A stretch of DNA of 64,000 bases from JADJOM01 sp963817435 (GCA_963817435.1 CAWFNY010000001.1:1116001-1180000); one strand, 5' to 3'; positions 1 through 8,824 are shown, counted from the first letter of the stretch. The notes: generated from the letters alone by a model not told the origin. Translations and numbers: made by a program.

Positions 1-1170
1 CTGCTCGGACGTGTCCCCCGCTTTCTTTTCGCTTTCGGCGTTCACGTCGAGCCAGTCGTACATCCGCTTGCGCAGCTCCGCGGGCAGCGCCGGATGGTCG
101 AAGACCAGACTCTGGAAATTGGTCGCCAGGTGGATCTCCGCCGTCTCCAGCCGGGCGAAGTTGCCGAAGGCGTCCTGCGGCAGCGTGCTCGCCCCGTGCT
201 GCACGGCGCCGGACATTCCGTATTCGTCGCGCGCCGCCTTCGACAAGGCCGCCAGCGCATCGAGGTCCAGCTTCACCTTGGCGATGCTGCCGTCCGGCAG
301 CACCACCCCGCCGTGGCTGGTGCCCGTCTGGACCGAGATCTTCGAGATGCCCTCGATGGCACCGTACCGCTTGAGCGATGCGGTGTAGCCGTCCATGAAG
401 GCCCGCAGCTCCTCCACGGTGCTGTTCTTGTGCCCTACCTCGCCGATCTCGGCGCCTACCGACACCGAGATCCCCTGCGGCTCGCGCTCGCGGATGAAAT
501 GGGTGATCTCCGCGGCATGTTCGAAGTTGAGCCGCTGCTGCTCGAGCAGGGTCGGCTTGGACAGGTCCACCAGCGTGGAGGTGTCCACATCGATGTTGTA
601 GAACCCGGCCCCGACCTCCTCGGCGATCAGCTTCTTGACCTCGCCGACTTCGGCCTTCGAGTCGACCTGATATTTCTTGGCGTTGACCTGGCAGTGGTCA
701 CCCTGAATGAAGAGCGGCAGGAAGTACCCTTCCCGCAGGGCCGCGCCGATGATCACCGAGACGTATTCCGCCGGACGCTGATCGGTATAGGCGATCTCGG
801 ACCGGGCGATCTCGAGCAGGATTGCGCCGGCGTTGCGGGCCCTGGCGGCCCGGAAGATCGCGCGAGCGGTGTCGTAGGCCATCATCCGGACGTTGATCGC
901 CGGCACCGTGAACCCGCCGCACTCGCCCCGGCCCCGCGCGAAGTAGATGGGAGCGATGGACTGCGGACGGGCTCCGACCGCCTGCCCGATTTCCCACAGC
1001 AGCCACCGCGCGGCGTCACGATCGGCAGGTCCACCGAATACCGCCTGCCACACGAGACGGTCGGTGGCCTCCCCCTGCAGACGGCTGGGATCGGTGACCT
1101 GCACGGCATCGCCGTTCTGGACGATGGCGCCGCCAAACAGGGCGACGAGCTGGGCGCGGTGGTCAGCCAT
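1..1170 (-). CDS. fba: Class II fructose-bisphosphate aldolase (3' end beyond window)
   Basis: Reversible aldol cleavage of fructose-1,6-bisphosphate in glycolysis, zinc-dependent, cytoplasmic. The reading frame is open from an ATG at 1170 to the left edge (390 codons visible, stop not reached). Class II motifs are in order: GDHCQ near residues 157-161 (zinc His 159), EIGEVG at 241-246, TGTSHGG at 282-288, GAVQHGAST at 321-329 and EIHLATNFQ near 345-353. An AGAGGAC ribosome site lies about 8 bases before the ATG. It is the last visible gene of a run that also holds pgi and pyk, which supports a glycolytic role. Tagatose-bisphosphate aldolase is a close relative and cannot be excluded by eye. 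It is longer than the E. coli enzyme (about 359 residues), so a C-terminal extension is present. Confidence 0.85.
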   Translation of the reverse strand, partial: MADHRAQLVALFGGAIVQNGDAVQVTDPSRLQGEATDRLVWQAVFGGPADRDAARWLLWEIGQAVGARPQSIAPIYFARGRGECGGFTVPAINVRMMAYDTARAIFRAARARNAGAILLEIARSEIAYTDQRPAEYVSVIIGAALREGYFLPLFIQGDHCQVNAKKYQVDSKAEVGEVKKLIAEEVGAGFYNIDVDTSTLVDLSKPTLLEQQRLNFEHAAEITHFIREREPQGISVSVGAEIGEVGHKNSTVEELRAFMDGYTASLKRYGAIEGISKISVQTGTSHGGVVLPDGSIAKVKLDLDALAALSKAARDEYGMSGAVQHGASTLPQDAFGNFARLETAEIHLATNFQSLVFDHPALPAELRKRMYDWLDVNAESEKKAGDTSEQ

Positions 1171-1235
1171 AAGTTGCTGTCCTCTTGGAAGTTGCAGTAC
1201 GATGTTCAAAATGTAGACGACCCGCCGCGGTGCCG

Positions 1236-2603
1236 CTAGCGCGCCGGCTCGACGGTCAGCACGTACGAGCCTTCGCTTCGGGTAAACTCATTCGCCTGAA
1301 TCCAGTACGTCCCATCGTCAGGCACCGTCGCGGTGATCTTTGCCTCCCGCCCGGCACTCGCCCCTACATGCTCCGAAGAACTGAAGGCGGCATTTCTCGC
1401 AGGCTCGGGGCCGAACAGCAGGTAGCTGCCGAAATCGGGGGACATCATGATGATATCGATCCGTTCGCCCCGCTTGCCGCGATAGACATAGGTGTCGATG
1501 TATGTCGTGTCGAAACTGAGGGCATCGCCAGCAGCGAGCCGTCCGCGAATCGTCTGGCCCATCTGGATCTCCGCCATCCGGCCCGCGGCCGGCGCCGCGG
1601 CCGCTGGAGCGGGAGCAGCAGGCGCAGCGCTCGAGGCACCCTGGGGCGCGGCAACGCCAGGTGTCAGCCCCTGCTGCAGCGGACCGACCGAACCGATGGC
1701 GGGCATCGGCGTGCCAGCTGACGCCGCCGACGACGACGGCGCTGGCGCGGCGCTCACCGCCTGATCCCCGCGACTGCTGCTCACGAAGAGCGTGTACGGG
1801 CCCTTGCCGCTGAAAAGCGCATTGGGGCGTACCCAGTATTCACCATCAGCATCGAGTGTGACGACCAGCTTCGAGTCCTTGCCGCCGGCGCTGTTGTTGT
1901 CCGCCTCGGCCCAGCTCCAGCGCCCATTCTGCACCGGCCCGAACGTCAGGTAGGAGTCCACCGCGTCCGACTTCTGGGTCATCGTGAGCGTCTCACCCTG
2001 GCGTCCCTGATAGACCCAGATATCGGCGTAGCTTCCGTCCGAGAGCGTGTCGTCGCCCACTCCAAGCGTGCCACCGAGCCACTGGCCAAGAATCAGCGGC
2101 ATGCGCGCTCCGGGTGACGTCGAGACCACGGCGTTCGGCGCACCGCTCGGCGGCGCGCCGGGTGCCGGCGCACTCATGCCGCCGGTCTCCAGCAGGAGCG
2201 AATAGGACCCGGTTTCCCCGACCTTCAGCGTGTTGGCACGCACGGTGAACTCGGCATCGCGTGGCAGCACCAGCTCGATCCTGGAATCCGTTCCGCCCGC
2301 CCCATCATCATCCGAATCCACGCTCATCCACTCGCCCTTGTCGTTGTAGTAGCCGAGCTGGAGGTAGGCGTCGAACGTCGGTGCCCGCATCGTGATCCGC
2401 ACCGGCTGCGCCGTCGTGCCGGTGAAGCGCCAGAGATCGGCGTAGGTATCGTCGTCCAGCTTGAGGTCGCCGCCCCGAAGTTCCCCCTTGGCGATGACAC
2501 CGGGCCGGAGCACGGCCTGCGCCTCCGCGCGTGACGGCAGCAGCAGTGCGGCACCCGCCAGGGCAAGCAGGGTGACGGTGCGACGATCGAAATGCGGGAT
2601 CAT
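1236..2603 (-). CDS. Exported protein with three PPC-like beta-sandwich repeats
   Basis: 455 residues, no catalytic domain recognised. Residues 1-29 form a signal peptide ending in SRAEAQ, so the protein is exported. Three homologous repeats of about 105 residues follow (roughly 34-138, 168-275 and 346-453). Each has a Gly-rich opening strand, a TYADLW / SYADIW / TYIDTY motif, a YLxFG-type strand, a D/G-rich turn and a closing YWVRPN / YWIQAN type strand. This pattern resembles bacterial pre-peptidase C-terminal (PPC) domains, which normally flank secreted proteases, but no protease is attached here. Ala/Pro-rich linkers separate repeats 2 and 3. It sits between pgi and the aldolase on the same strand (32 and 65 bases away), an odd place for an exported protein. 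Confidence 0.7.
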   Translation of the reverse strand: MIPHFDRRTVTLLALAGAALLLPSRAEAQAVLRPGVIAKGELRGGDLKLDDDTYADLWRFTGTTAQPVRITMRAPTFDAYLQLGYYNDKGEWMSVDSDDDGAGGTDSRIELVLPRDAEFTVRANTLKVGETGSYSLLLETGGMSAPAPGAPPSGAPNAVVSTSPGARMPLILGQWLGGTLGVGDDTLSDGSYADIWVYQGRQGETLTMTQKSDAVDSYLTFGPVQNGRWSWAEADNNSAGGKDSKLVVTLDADGEYWVRPNALFSGKGPYTLFVSSSRGDQAVSAAPAPSSSAASAGTPMPAIGSVGPLQQGLTPGVAAPQGASSAAPAAPAPAAAAPAAGRMAEIQMGQTIRGRLAAGDALSFDTTYIDTYVYRGKRGERIDIIMMSPDFGSYLLFGPEPARNAAFSSSEHVGASAGREAKITATVPDDGTYWIQANEFTRSEGSYVLTVEPAR

Positions 2604-2635
2604 GGGGAACCTGAGCGCGGGATGAGTTGGACGGA

Positions 2636-4012
2636 CTAGACGACGTCGCCAGGCGGGACGCCGAGGGCTTCACCGGCGAAACCCGGGCGGCCCATGGCCG
2701 CATAGGTCAATTGCTTCCCCAGTTCGACGCCGGGCTGGTCGAACGGGTCCACGCCGTACCAGATGCCGGCGTACCCGGTGGCGATCTGGAAGAACATGAT
2801 GGCCTCACCAAGCGCGGCCGACGAAAGTTCCGGGAGGCAGAGCGAGCAACTCATCCTTCCCATTCGCGCCAGGGCCGCCGAGGTCGCCTGACACTCTGCC
2901 CGCAAGAGCTCGGCCAGGGTGTGACCCGGGAGGTAGGCGAGATCCGGAGGCAGGTTCGGCAATTCCGGGATGGTCACATCCTCGGCGAATCGGTCGACTT
3001 CCATGAAGGTGACGACCTTGTCGAACGGTCCTTCCATGAAGAGCTGCACCTGACTGTGCTGATCGGTGGGCCCGACGGCCCCGAGCGGCGTGGGTCCCAC
3101 GTGGACCTCCTGGCCCCGACGGTCCCGCGCCTTGCCGAGGCTCTCGGCCCACAGCTGCCGAAACCACTCCGCGAATTCCCGAAGCCGGTCGCTGTAGGGC
3201 ATCAGGACGTGAATTCGAGCGCCGAGGGCGGTGTCGGCCGACCACTGCAGCGCGGCCCACAATGCCGCGGGGTTCTGCAACAGATCGTCGTGCTCCGCCC
3301 GCGCGACCGCCTGCCTGGCGCCTGCGAGCAACCCCTCGATATCGATCCCCACCAGGGCTGCAGGGAGCAGGCCCACCGGAGATAGCACACTGAACCGGCC
3401 GCCAACATCCGGCGGGACCTCCAGTGCGGCGATGCCTTCCCGGGTCGCGATCTCGCGGAGGGCGCCGCGTTTCGGATCGGTGGTGAACACCAGGTGCCGG
3501 GTCGCCGCCGGGCCGAGGGCCTGCTCCAGCCAGTGCCGGATGACGAGGTACTGGGCCATCGTCTCTGCCGTCCCGCCCGACTTGCTGATGACGTTGACCA
3601 GTGCCCGGCGCGGATCGATCCGGCGCAGCGCCTCCGCGACCGAAGTCGGATCCACGTTGTCGAGCACCGTGAGCCGCGGGAAGAAGTCGCGGCCTTCGTC
3701 GTCGAGCTCGTTCCAGCCCGGACGCTTCAGGGCATTCAGCAGCGCCTTCATGCCGAGGGCGGAACCCCCGATGCCCAGTACGAGGACGTGATCGAACGCC
3801 TGACCGACGCCCTCAGCGAAGCGCCGGATCTGCTGCACCGCGTTCGCCTGATCCCCGAGGCGATAGAAGCCGTACTCGCCCTGCCCGCGCCTGCGCCGGA
3901 CTTCCGCCTGCACTTCACCGAAGTGGCGGGCCAGTTCGGTGAGCCGGGGACGGGGCAGCCCGTGAACACCATCCAGCCGGTCGCTGAACATCCGCCCGTA
4001 GTGGAGCTTCAT
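2636..4012 (-). CDS. pgi: Glucose-6-phosphate isomerase
   Basis: Interconverts glucose-6-phosphate and fructose-6-phosphate in the cytoplasm. 458 residues, the size of the shorter Bacillus-type enzymes. The SIS-domain sugar-phosphate motifs are clear: VLGIGGSALG at 78-87, SKSGGTAET at 143-151 and GGRFSVLSPVG at 204-214; the HSQVQLFMEGP segment carries the conserved active-site His. The ATG at 4012 is preferred over longer in-frame options because it overlaps the stop of the upstream hydrolase by four bases (ATGA), the coupling pattern used across this window, and because the extra upstream residues would be the shadow of that hydrolase. It lies in a run with pyk upstream and the class II aldolase downstream. 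Confidence 0.93.
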   Translation of the reverse strand: MKLHYGRMFSDRLDGVHGLPRPRLTELARHFGEVQAEVRRRRGQGEYGFYRLGDQANAVQQIRRFAEGVGQAFDHVLVLGIGGSALGMKALLNALKRPGWNELDDEGRDFFPRLTVLDNVDPTSVAEALRRIDPRRALVNVISKSGGTAETMAQYLVIRHWLEQALGPAATRHLVFTTDPKRGALREIATREGIAALEVPPDVGGRFSVLSPVGLLPAALVGIDIEGLLAGARQAVARAEHDDLLQNPAALWAALQWSADTALGARIHVLMPYSDRLREFAEWFRQLWAESLGKARDRRGQEVHVGPTPLGAVGPTDQHSQVQLFMEGPFDKVVTFMEVDRFAEDVTIPELPNLPPDLAYLPGHTLAELLRAECQATSAALARMGRMSCSLCLPELSSAALGEAIMFFQIATGYAGIWYGVDPFDQPGVELGKQLTYAAMGRPGFAGEALGVPPGDVV

Positions 4013-4788
4013 TCCGTGACCTCGATCGTGAGCCCGTCGTATGCGGGGGCGACGCCGGGCGGGAGCTGGCTCGCCAGCTCTGCGTGCCCGGTTTCGTGGG
4101 TAAGATGGGTGAGAAAGGTGCGTTCGGCCCCGACCGCCTGCGCGGTCTCGATCGCCTCGCCGATGGAAAGGTGCGTCGGGTGCGGCCGCCACCACAGGGA
4201 GTTGAGCACCAGCACCTTGAGATTGGTGAGCTGCGAACGCACCGCATCGGGAACGGACTTCACATCGGTGATGTAGGCGATCGGCCCGAAGCGGTAGCCG
4301 TAGACCCGCAGGAAGCCGTGTTCGAACGCCAGCGGCAGCACTGGAATCCCGGCGATCGTCAGTACCGACCCCGGCTCGATCGGATGCATCTCCAGTTGCG
4401 GCTTCGAAGTGCCCTCGAAGGCGCGAACCTCGTGGTCGAAGATATAGCGAAAGCCATTCCGGATCCGGTCGAGCGTTTCTGCCGGCCCGTAGCACGGAAG
4501 CGGCCCGCGCTGGCGCATGGAAAAGATGCGGAGATCGTCGATTCCGTTGACGTGATCGGCGTGTTCGTGAGTGTAGAGCACGGCATCGACCTGACCGATC
4601 CGGGCGGCGAGCAGCTGAAGGCGCAGTTCCGGCGGGGTGTCGAGCAGGATGGTCTTCCCCCCCGCTGCGATGATCGCCCCGGAACGGGTGCGCCGGTCCC
4701 GGGGATCAGTCGACTGGCAGACGGCGCAGGTGCAGCCGATCTGTGGAACACCGAAGCTGGTGCCGGTGCCGAGAAAGGTGAGTTTCAT
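4009..4788 (-). CDS. MBL-fold phosphodiesterase, PhnP-like
   Basis: 259-residue metallo-beta-lactamase-fold hydrolase. The N-terminus MKLTFLGTGTSFGVPQIGC, the Cys pair CTCAVC at 19-24 and the metal motif HEHADH at 74-79 are typical of the PhnP group, which cleaves cyclic phosphate esters such as 5-phosphoribosyl 1,2-cyclic phosphate; PhnP proteins carry an additional zinc site formed by N-terminal Cys residues. Later metal ligands are plausible at AFEHG, YITDVK and THETGH. No other phosphonate genes are nearby, so the in vivo substrate is unknown. It sits between pyk (17-base gap) and pgi (4-base overlap), so it is co-transcribed with glycolysis genes. The start chosen is the conserved MKLTFLGTG; longer in-frame versions overlap pyk. 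Confidence 0.8.
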   Translation of the reverse strand: MKLTFLGTGTSFGVPQIGCTCAVCQSTDPRDRRTRSGAIIAAGGKTILLDTPPELRLQLLAARIGQVDAVLYTHEHADHVNGIDDLRIFSMRQRGPLPCYGPAETLDRIRNGFRYIFDHEVRAFEGTSKPQLEMHPIEPGSVLTIAGIPVLPLAFEHGFLRVYGYRFGPIAYITDVKSVPDAVRSQLTNLKVLVLNSLWWRPHPTHLSIGEAIETAQAVGAERTFLTHLTHETGHAELASQLPPGVAPAYDGLTIEVTE

Positions 4789-4805
4789 GTCGCTGCCGGT
4801 GGCCG

Positions 4806-6266
4806 CTACAATGCCTCGATCTTGAGCAGATTGGTCGTCCCGGGCACGTCGAACGGCACGCCGGCGGTAACGACGACCCGCTCCCCGGGGCGCGCAAGAC
4901 CCCGGCTGAGGATCTGGGAACGCGCCTGACTGAGCAGCGAGTCGTAATCGGTGGAATGCGCCGTCTGGATCGGCAGAACCCCCCAAACCAGGGAGAGCTG
5001 CCGGTAGGTCTCGACTTCGGGGGTGGCGGCCACAATCGGCACCGTCGGGCGGTAGGTGGCCACCTTGCGCGCCGTGAATCCGCTACTCGTGAAACAGAGA
5101 ATGAACGGGACGTGCAGCAGTTCCGAAGCGGCGCACACCGCGACGCCGATCGCATCCTCGGTCCGGGCCGGGATGCTCGAGCCAGGACGAGGATGCCGGG
5201 TGTCGTCGGCCTCGGCCCGCCGGCCCACTGCGGCGTCGAAGGCCGGGCTCCGGCCCTGTCGGTGGGATTCCATCTCCCGCGCGATCCGGTCCATCGCCCG
5301 CACCGCCTCGAGCGGGTAGGTGCCCACCGCCGTCTCGGCGGAAAGCATGACAGCATCCGTGCCGTCCAGAATCGCGTTTGCCACGTCCGAAGCCTCCGCC
5401 CGGGTCGGCACCGGCGCGTGGACCATCGACTCCAGCATCTGGGTCGCCGTGATCACCGGCTTGCCATGCAGGTTGGCCTCGCGAATGATCCGCTTCTGCA
5501 CCAGCGGCACCTCTTCGAAGGGCAGCTCCACTCCCAGGTCGCCACGGGCGACCATGATGGCGTCGGAGGCCTCGAGGATGCCGCAGAGGTCGCGGAGGGC
5601 GGTGTCCTTTTCGATCTTCGCGATCAGCTTGATGCCCTTCGGGACCAGCCGACGGAGCCCATCGAGGTCGGCGGACTTCCGGACGAATGAAAGGGCGATG
5701 TAATCGACACCGAGGGCGACCGCCTCGACGACGTCTTCCTTGTCCTTGTCGGTGAGTGCCGGGGCGCTCACGTCGATGCCGGGGAGGTTCATGCCCTTGT
5801 TCGACTTGAGCTCCCCTCCGTATTCCACGGTGCCAATGACCCGCTCGCCCTGGATGTCGTTCACCCGGACCGCGATCAGCCCATCGTCGAGCAGGATGCG
5901 GGCGCCAGGATGCACGTCCCGCGCAATCGCATCATAGGTCGTCGAAATCTCACCCGGCGTCACCACGGCCTCCGGCGCAAAGACCACCTGCTGGCCCGGA
6001 ACCAGGCGGATCGGCTGCGCGAGCACCCCCACCCGAATGCGAGGTCCTTGCAGATCAAGGAGGATTGCGATCGCGTCCTTCCGCTCCGCCCGGACCTGCT
6101 GCACCATGTTGATCCACTCCCGCCGGATCTCCGGTGTGCCGTGCGAGGCGTTCACCCGGACAACGTTGACGCCGGCGTCGAACAGGGCGTGCATCTGGTC
6201 CGGCCGGGACCAAGCTGGCCCTAGGGTGGCGACAATCTTCGTGCGGCGAATCGTGGAGTCGGGCAC
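4806..6266 (-). CDS. pyk: Pyruvate kinase
   Basis: Converts phosphoenolpyruvate and ADP to pyruvate and ATP. 486 residues, normal length. The N-terminal strand TKIVATLGPAW, the LLDLQGPRIRVG segment, the catalytic-lysine motif LIAKIEKDTAL, the Mg-binding MVARGDLGVEL, the helix VITATQMLESM and RAEASDVANAILDGTDA are all present. The usual NFSHG near the N-terminus reads NASHG. The start codon is GTG at 6266 with AGGAG just upstream. It is the promoter-proximal gene of the run pyk, PhnP-like hydrolase, pgi, PPC protein, aldolase. Confidence 0.94.
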   Translation of the reverse strand: MPDSTIRRTKIVATLGPAWSRPDQMHALFDAGVNVVRVNASHGTPEIRREWINMVQQVRAERKDAIAILLDLQGPRIRVGVLAQPIRLVPGQQVVFAPEAVVTPGEISTTYDAIARDVHPGARILLDDGLIAVRVNDIQGERVIGTVEYGGELKSNKGMNLPGIDVSAPALTDKDKEDVVEAVALGVDYIALSFVRKSADLDGLRRLVPKGIKLIAKIEKDTALRDLCGILEASDAIMVARGDLGVELPFEEVPLVQKRIIREANLHGKPVITATQMLESMVHAPVPTRAEASDVANAILDGTDAVMLSAETAVGTYPLEAVRAMDRIAREMESHRQGRSPAFDAAVGRRAEADDTRHPRPGSSIPARTEDAIGVAVCAASELLHVPFILCFTSSGFTARKVATYRPTVPIVAATPEVETYRQLSLVWGVLPIQTAHSTDYDSLLSQARSQILSRGLARPGERVVVTAGVPFDVPGTTNLLKIEAL

Positions 6267-6648
6267 GGGCTCCTCAGGAAGGTGTTTGGCGGGGGAATCG
6301 ACGGAGGGGAGAATAATCGTAAGGGAGAGGCCGGAGAAGTCACGGTCTCCAGAGCCAACAAGGCGGTTTGGCTCGGTCTCGGCGTCTCAACCCAAGCCCG
6401 GACCGACGCCGGCGCCTGCGCGCGCCAATCGGCTGGGCCTGCGACGCCGCACCGGTCCACAACCACTGATCTGGATGTCGCGCCAAACCGCTCTAGCCGT
6501 GGGACTCGCCGGCGGCTGGAGCGGCGGACGCCTGCCGGCCGCCGCCAGCCGACACGGCAAGCACCTGAAGGCACGCTCAGCCCCGCGCACCGGCGGATGA
6601 TCAAAGGGGAGGAGTTGCGGGAATAGCCGGTGGCGATCGCAAAGCAAC

Positions 6649-6933
6649 TTTTCCACAATGCGAGCGGTGGGTCAAGACGCTCACAGGGGACTGCCGCTAA
6701 GTCACCCACGCGTGTGGATTGTCACTGTTATCCACATGTGGAATGGGGAAACAGGTGGATCCGTGGATGTATCGTGCACGGCGAGAAGCAGCTACGCGGT
6801 GAGCTCATTTTCCACTTGAAGTCAATGAGCTAACCACAATGCCCACAATGGGAAAAACTGTCATGTGAATGTTGAAAAGCGGAAAGCGACAGTGTCGTCA
6901 CGAACCTGCTAAGTATGCACAGGGTGTGCATAT
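6649..6933. promoter_or_regulatory. Cluster of DnaA-box-like 9-mers (possible origin or DnaA-binding site)
   Basis: One perfect TTATCCACA lies at 6728-6736, inside the palindrome TCCACATGTGGA (6731-6742). Near matches to TTATNCACA are TTTTCCACA at 6649-6657, GTATGCACA at 6913-6921 and, on the minus strand, ATATGCACA at 6925-6933 (one mismatch each). Two-mismatch forms occur at 6713-6721 and 6737-6745 (minus strand) and 6808-6816. CCACAATG occurs three times (6653, 6834, 6843). This density is unexpected in about 300 bases of GC-rich DNA. No dnaA, dnaN, gidA or parAB is adjacent and both flanking genes point left, so it could be oriC, a DnaA-titration site, or coincidence. Confidence 0.4.
6914..6932. 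repeat. Perfect inverted repeat TATGCACA-GGG-TGTGCATA
   Basis: Eight-base arms at 6914-6921 and 6925-6932 separated by GGG, 28 bases beyond the stop of the peroxiredoxin gene. It could be a small hairpin at the end of that operon or a pair of opposed DnaA-like sites, since each arm is close to TTATGCACA. It lacks the T-run of a standard terminator. Confidence 0.4.
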
Positions 6934-6959
6934 GGATGCATAGACGGGGCGCCGATGGG

Positions 6960-7577
6960 TCAGCGCCCCCGGCGTGCGTCTTGAACGGCAGCCTTGAGAT
7001 TCTGGTAGGCCTTGGGATCGAGCGCCCCGAACCGGAGATCGGTGTAGACCACCCTCCCCTTCCTGTTGATAACATAGACCGTGCGTCGGTTGTAGCCCTT
7101 GTCACCGGCGCTGCCGAACTTCCTGGAGACCTTCTGATCCGGATCACTCAGCAGGCGGAAGGGGACACCGAGGCTCTGGGCGAAGCGGACATGGGTCTCG
7201 AGGGAGTCCGCATTGATCCCGACCACCACGACATCCTCCCCGAACAACTCCGCGTACTGGTCGGTGAAGGTGCGCATCTCGGCGGTGCAGCCTGAGGTGA
7301 AGTCCTTCGGGTAGAAGGCGAGGACCACCACCTTGCCGCGCTGGGCGCTCAACCCAAACCAGGGTTCGCCCCCGACACTGTCCTTCGTGGCCCAAGGGAG
7401 GGAGAAGTCCGGCGCCATGTCCCCTTCCCGGGGACCATCGACCAGGATCGCCGCGGGACGCCCGACCGTGGAATCCTGCGCCCGGAGTGGCGCCGCCGGG
7501 ACGAGTGCGACGAGGAGCAGGAAGGCACCTGGCGCGGTGGTGGCCCGGAGAGTACGGAGAGTCATGGTGTCGCTCAT
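6960..7577 (-). CDS. Exported 1-Cys peroxiredoxin (BCP/AhpC-TSA family)
   Basis: Thiol peroxidase that reduces hydroperoxides. 205 residues with an N-terminal signal (hydrophobic 15-33, ending LRAQ), so it should act outside the cytoplasm. The thioredoxin-fold core has the peroxidatic motif FYPKDFTSGCT with Cys 97. No second cysteine follows, so it would need an external thiol for recycling. The preceding gene is an exported CENC thioredoxin and the one before that is ccdA; all three overlap by four bases (ATGA at 7574-7577). CcdA passing electrons to the thioredoxin and on to this peroxidase is a sensible inferred route. A start two codons later than the family norm cannot be excluded (second Met at residue 5). 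Confidence 0.85.
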   Translation of the reverse strand: MSDTMTLRTLRATTAPGAFLLLVALVPAAPLRAQDSTVGRPAAILVDGPREGDMAPDFSLPWATKDSVGGEPWFGLSAQRGKVVVLAFYPKDFTSGCTAEMRTFTDQYAELFGEDVVVVGINADSLETHVRFAQSLGVPFRLLSDPDQKVSRKFGSAGDKGYNRRTVYVINRKGRVVYTDLRFGALDPKAYQNLKAAVQDARRGR

Positions 7578-8092
7578 TCCTTTGCGCCGGCGGCGCGCTT
7601 GAGGGCGGGTTCGAAGCGCTGGTCGGCGCCCACCCCGGTGTAGACGACCTTCCCGGCACTGTCGACGATCACGATGTATGAGGTGGCAGGAGCCTCATAG
7701 GCCCGGATGCTGGTGCCTTTGTCGTCGTAGAGCACCTGGAACGGGAGCTCATGCTGCTCGACGTAGCGCCGGACTCGCTCGGGGGACTGGTTGACGGTCA
7801 CGTTCACGCCAAGAAACTGCACCCTGTCCCCCACCTCCTTCTTGGCGGCGTTCACCCTGGGCAGCAACGCTTCACAGTTCTCACACCAGGTCGCCCAGAA
7901 CTCGAGCATCACCGGCTTTTTCCCGATCCACTGACCGAGGCTGACCGGCTTTCCGTCCAGATCGTTCACACTCACGACCGGTGCCACCGACCCAACCTTG
8001 ATTCCCGATTCCCCCTGGCCTCGGAGCGGCGCCGCAAACAACACGAGGGCGGCGGCACCAGCAAGCGCAACGGGGGTGAAGACAGACGTCAT
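7574..8092 (-). CDS. Exported thioredoxin-like (TlpA/ResA type) protein
   Basis: 172 residues: signal peptide 1-25 (ending LRGQ) followed by a TlpA-like thioredoxin domain. The redox motif is WATWCENC with Cys 70 and Cys 73; the cis-proline region is APATSYIVIVD. It should act as a thiol-disulfide reductase in the periplasm, fed by the adjacent CcdA. The ATG at 8092 overlaps the ccdA stop (ATGA, 8089-8092) and the 3' end overlaps the peroxiredoxin start in the same way. Longer in-frame starts would run back through ccdA and are rejected. Roles in cytochrome c maturation and in feeding the peroxiredoxin are both possible; the operon favours the latter. Confidence 0.85.
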   Translation of the reverse strand: MTSVFTPVALAGAAALVLFAAPLRGQGESGIKVGSVAPVVSVNDLDGKPVSLGQWIGKKPVMLEFWATWCENCEALLPRVNAAKKEVGDRVQFLGVNVTVNQSPERVRRYVEQHELPFQVLYDDKGTSIRAYEAPATSYIVIVDSAGKVVYTGVGADQRFEPALKRAAGAKE

Positions 8093-8787
8093 GAGACCTT
8101 CCCCATCTGATAGAAGTAGTACTCGGCCATCCCAAGAAGTACCACGCCTGCGACCCGTTTGATCCACAGGGTCCAGGGGCCACTCCTGGGCAGCGCCCCC
8201 GCAAGCCCGGAAATCAGTCCGATGGCAACGAGAAGCGCAGTCATGCCGAGCGAGAAGACGAACAGGTAGGCGAAGCCCCACCCCGCGCTCTGCGTCGTAC
8301 TCACGAAGGTAAGCGCGGCCGCGAAGGCCGGCGCCCCACATGGTGCGGCGACGAGCCCGGAGGTCGCACCCATCGCGAAGACCCCGCCGTAGGAGCGCCC
8401 CCCGAAGCGATTGGCCCAGTTGAGGAGACGACTCGGGACACTGACCGAAAAGACGTCGAGCATGGCCAGCGCGAAGAACAACAGCAGGTTGCCGACCGCG
8501 AAATACGACCAGCGGTTCGAGTTCACGGCGCCGAAGAGTGAACCGGTGAGCCCGGCCAGAAGCCCAAGCGAGGCGTAGACCAGCGCCAGTCCAAGCACGT
8601 AGGTGAGCGTGAATCCGACGGTGCGCGCCCGGGAACGCTCCGCCGCACCGGCGCCGCCGAGCACGCCGGCGACGATGGGGATCATGGGGTAGACACAGGG
8701 AGTGAGACTGGTGACGAGGCCAGCACCGAACATGGTGGCAAGCCCGAGAAGCGGCCGATCCCGCAGGGCGACGTCAAGCTGGAGCAT
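8089..8787 (-). CDS. ccdA: CcdA/DsbD-type transmembrane thiol electron carrier
   Basis: 232-residue polytopic membrane protein that moves reducing equivalents from cytoplasmic thioredoxin across the membrane. The two functional cysteines are in TPCVYP (Cys 31) and APCGAP (Cys 150), each at the start of a membrane segment; about six segments are predictable. A GAGG site lies about 7 bases before the ATG. It is 37 bases after ispG and overlaps the exported thioredoxin gene by four bases. A second CcdA-like gene occurs at 44940-45668, without thioredoxin partners, so this copy is probably dedicated to the redox pair downstream. Confidence 0.88.
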   Translation of the reverse strand: MLQLDVALRDRPLLGLATMFGAGLVTSLTPCVYPMIPIVAGVLGGAGAAERSRARTVGFTLTYVLGLALVYASLGLLAGLTGSLFGAVNSNRWSYFAVGNLLLFFALAMLDVFSVSVPSRLLNWANRFGGRSYGGVFAMGATSGLVAAPCGAPAFAAALTFVSTTQSAGWGFAYLFVFSLGMTALLVAIGLISGLAGALPRSGPWTLWIKRVAGVVLLGMAEYYFYQMGKVS

Positions 8788-8824
8788 GGAGGGACCTCAG
8801 CGGCACGACAGTCCGTGTGTCGCC

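Larger units (their letters stand above)
6267..6959. other. Gene-free stretch between two minus-strand genes
   Basis: 693 bases with no convincing gene. Short open frames on both strands have low-complexity Arg/Pro/Ser composition typical of GC-rich noise. The left 350 bases are GC-rich and hold the upstream region of pyk. The right 300 bases are less GC-rich and hold the DnaA-box-like cluster and an inverted repeat that are listed separately. Confidence 0.6.

Noticed and set aside
6221..6709. A 162-codon minus-strand frame overlapping the pyk start
   Set aside because: Arg/Pro/Ser-rich composition, overlaps pyk in another frame and runs through the DnaA-box-like region; reads as shadow coding.
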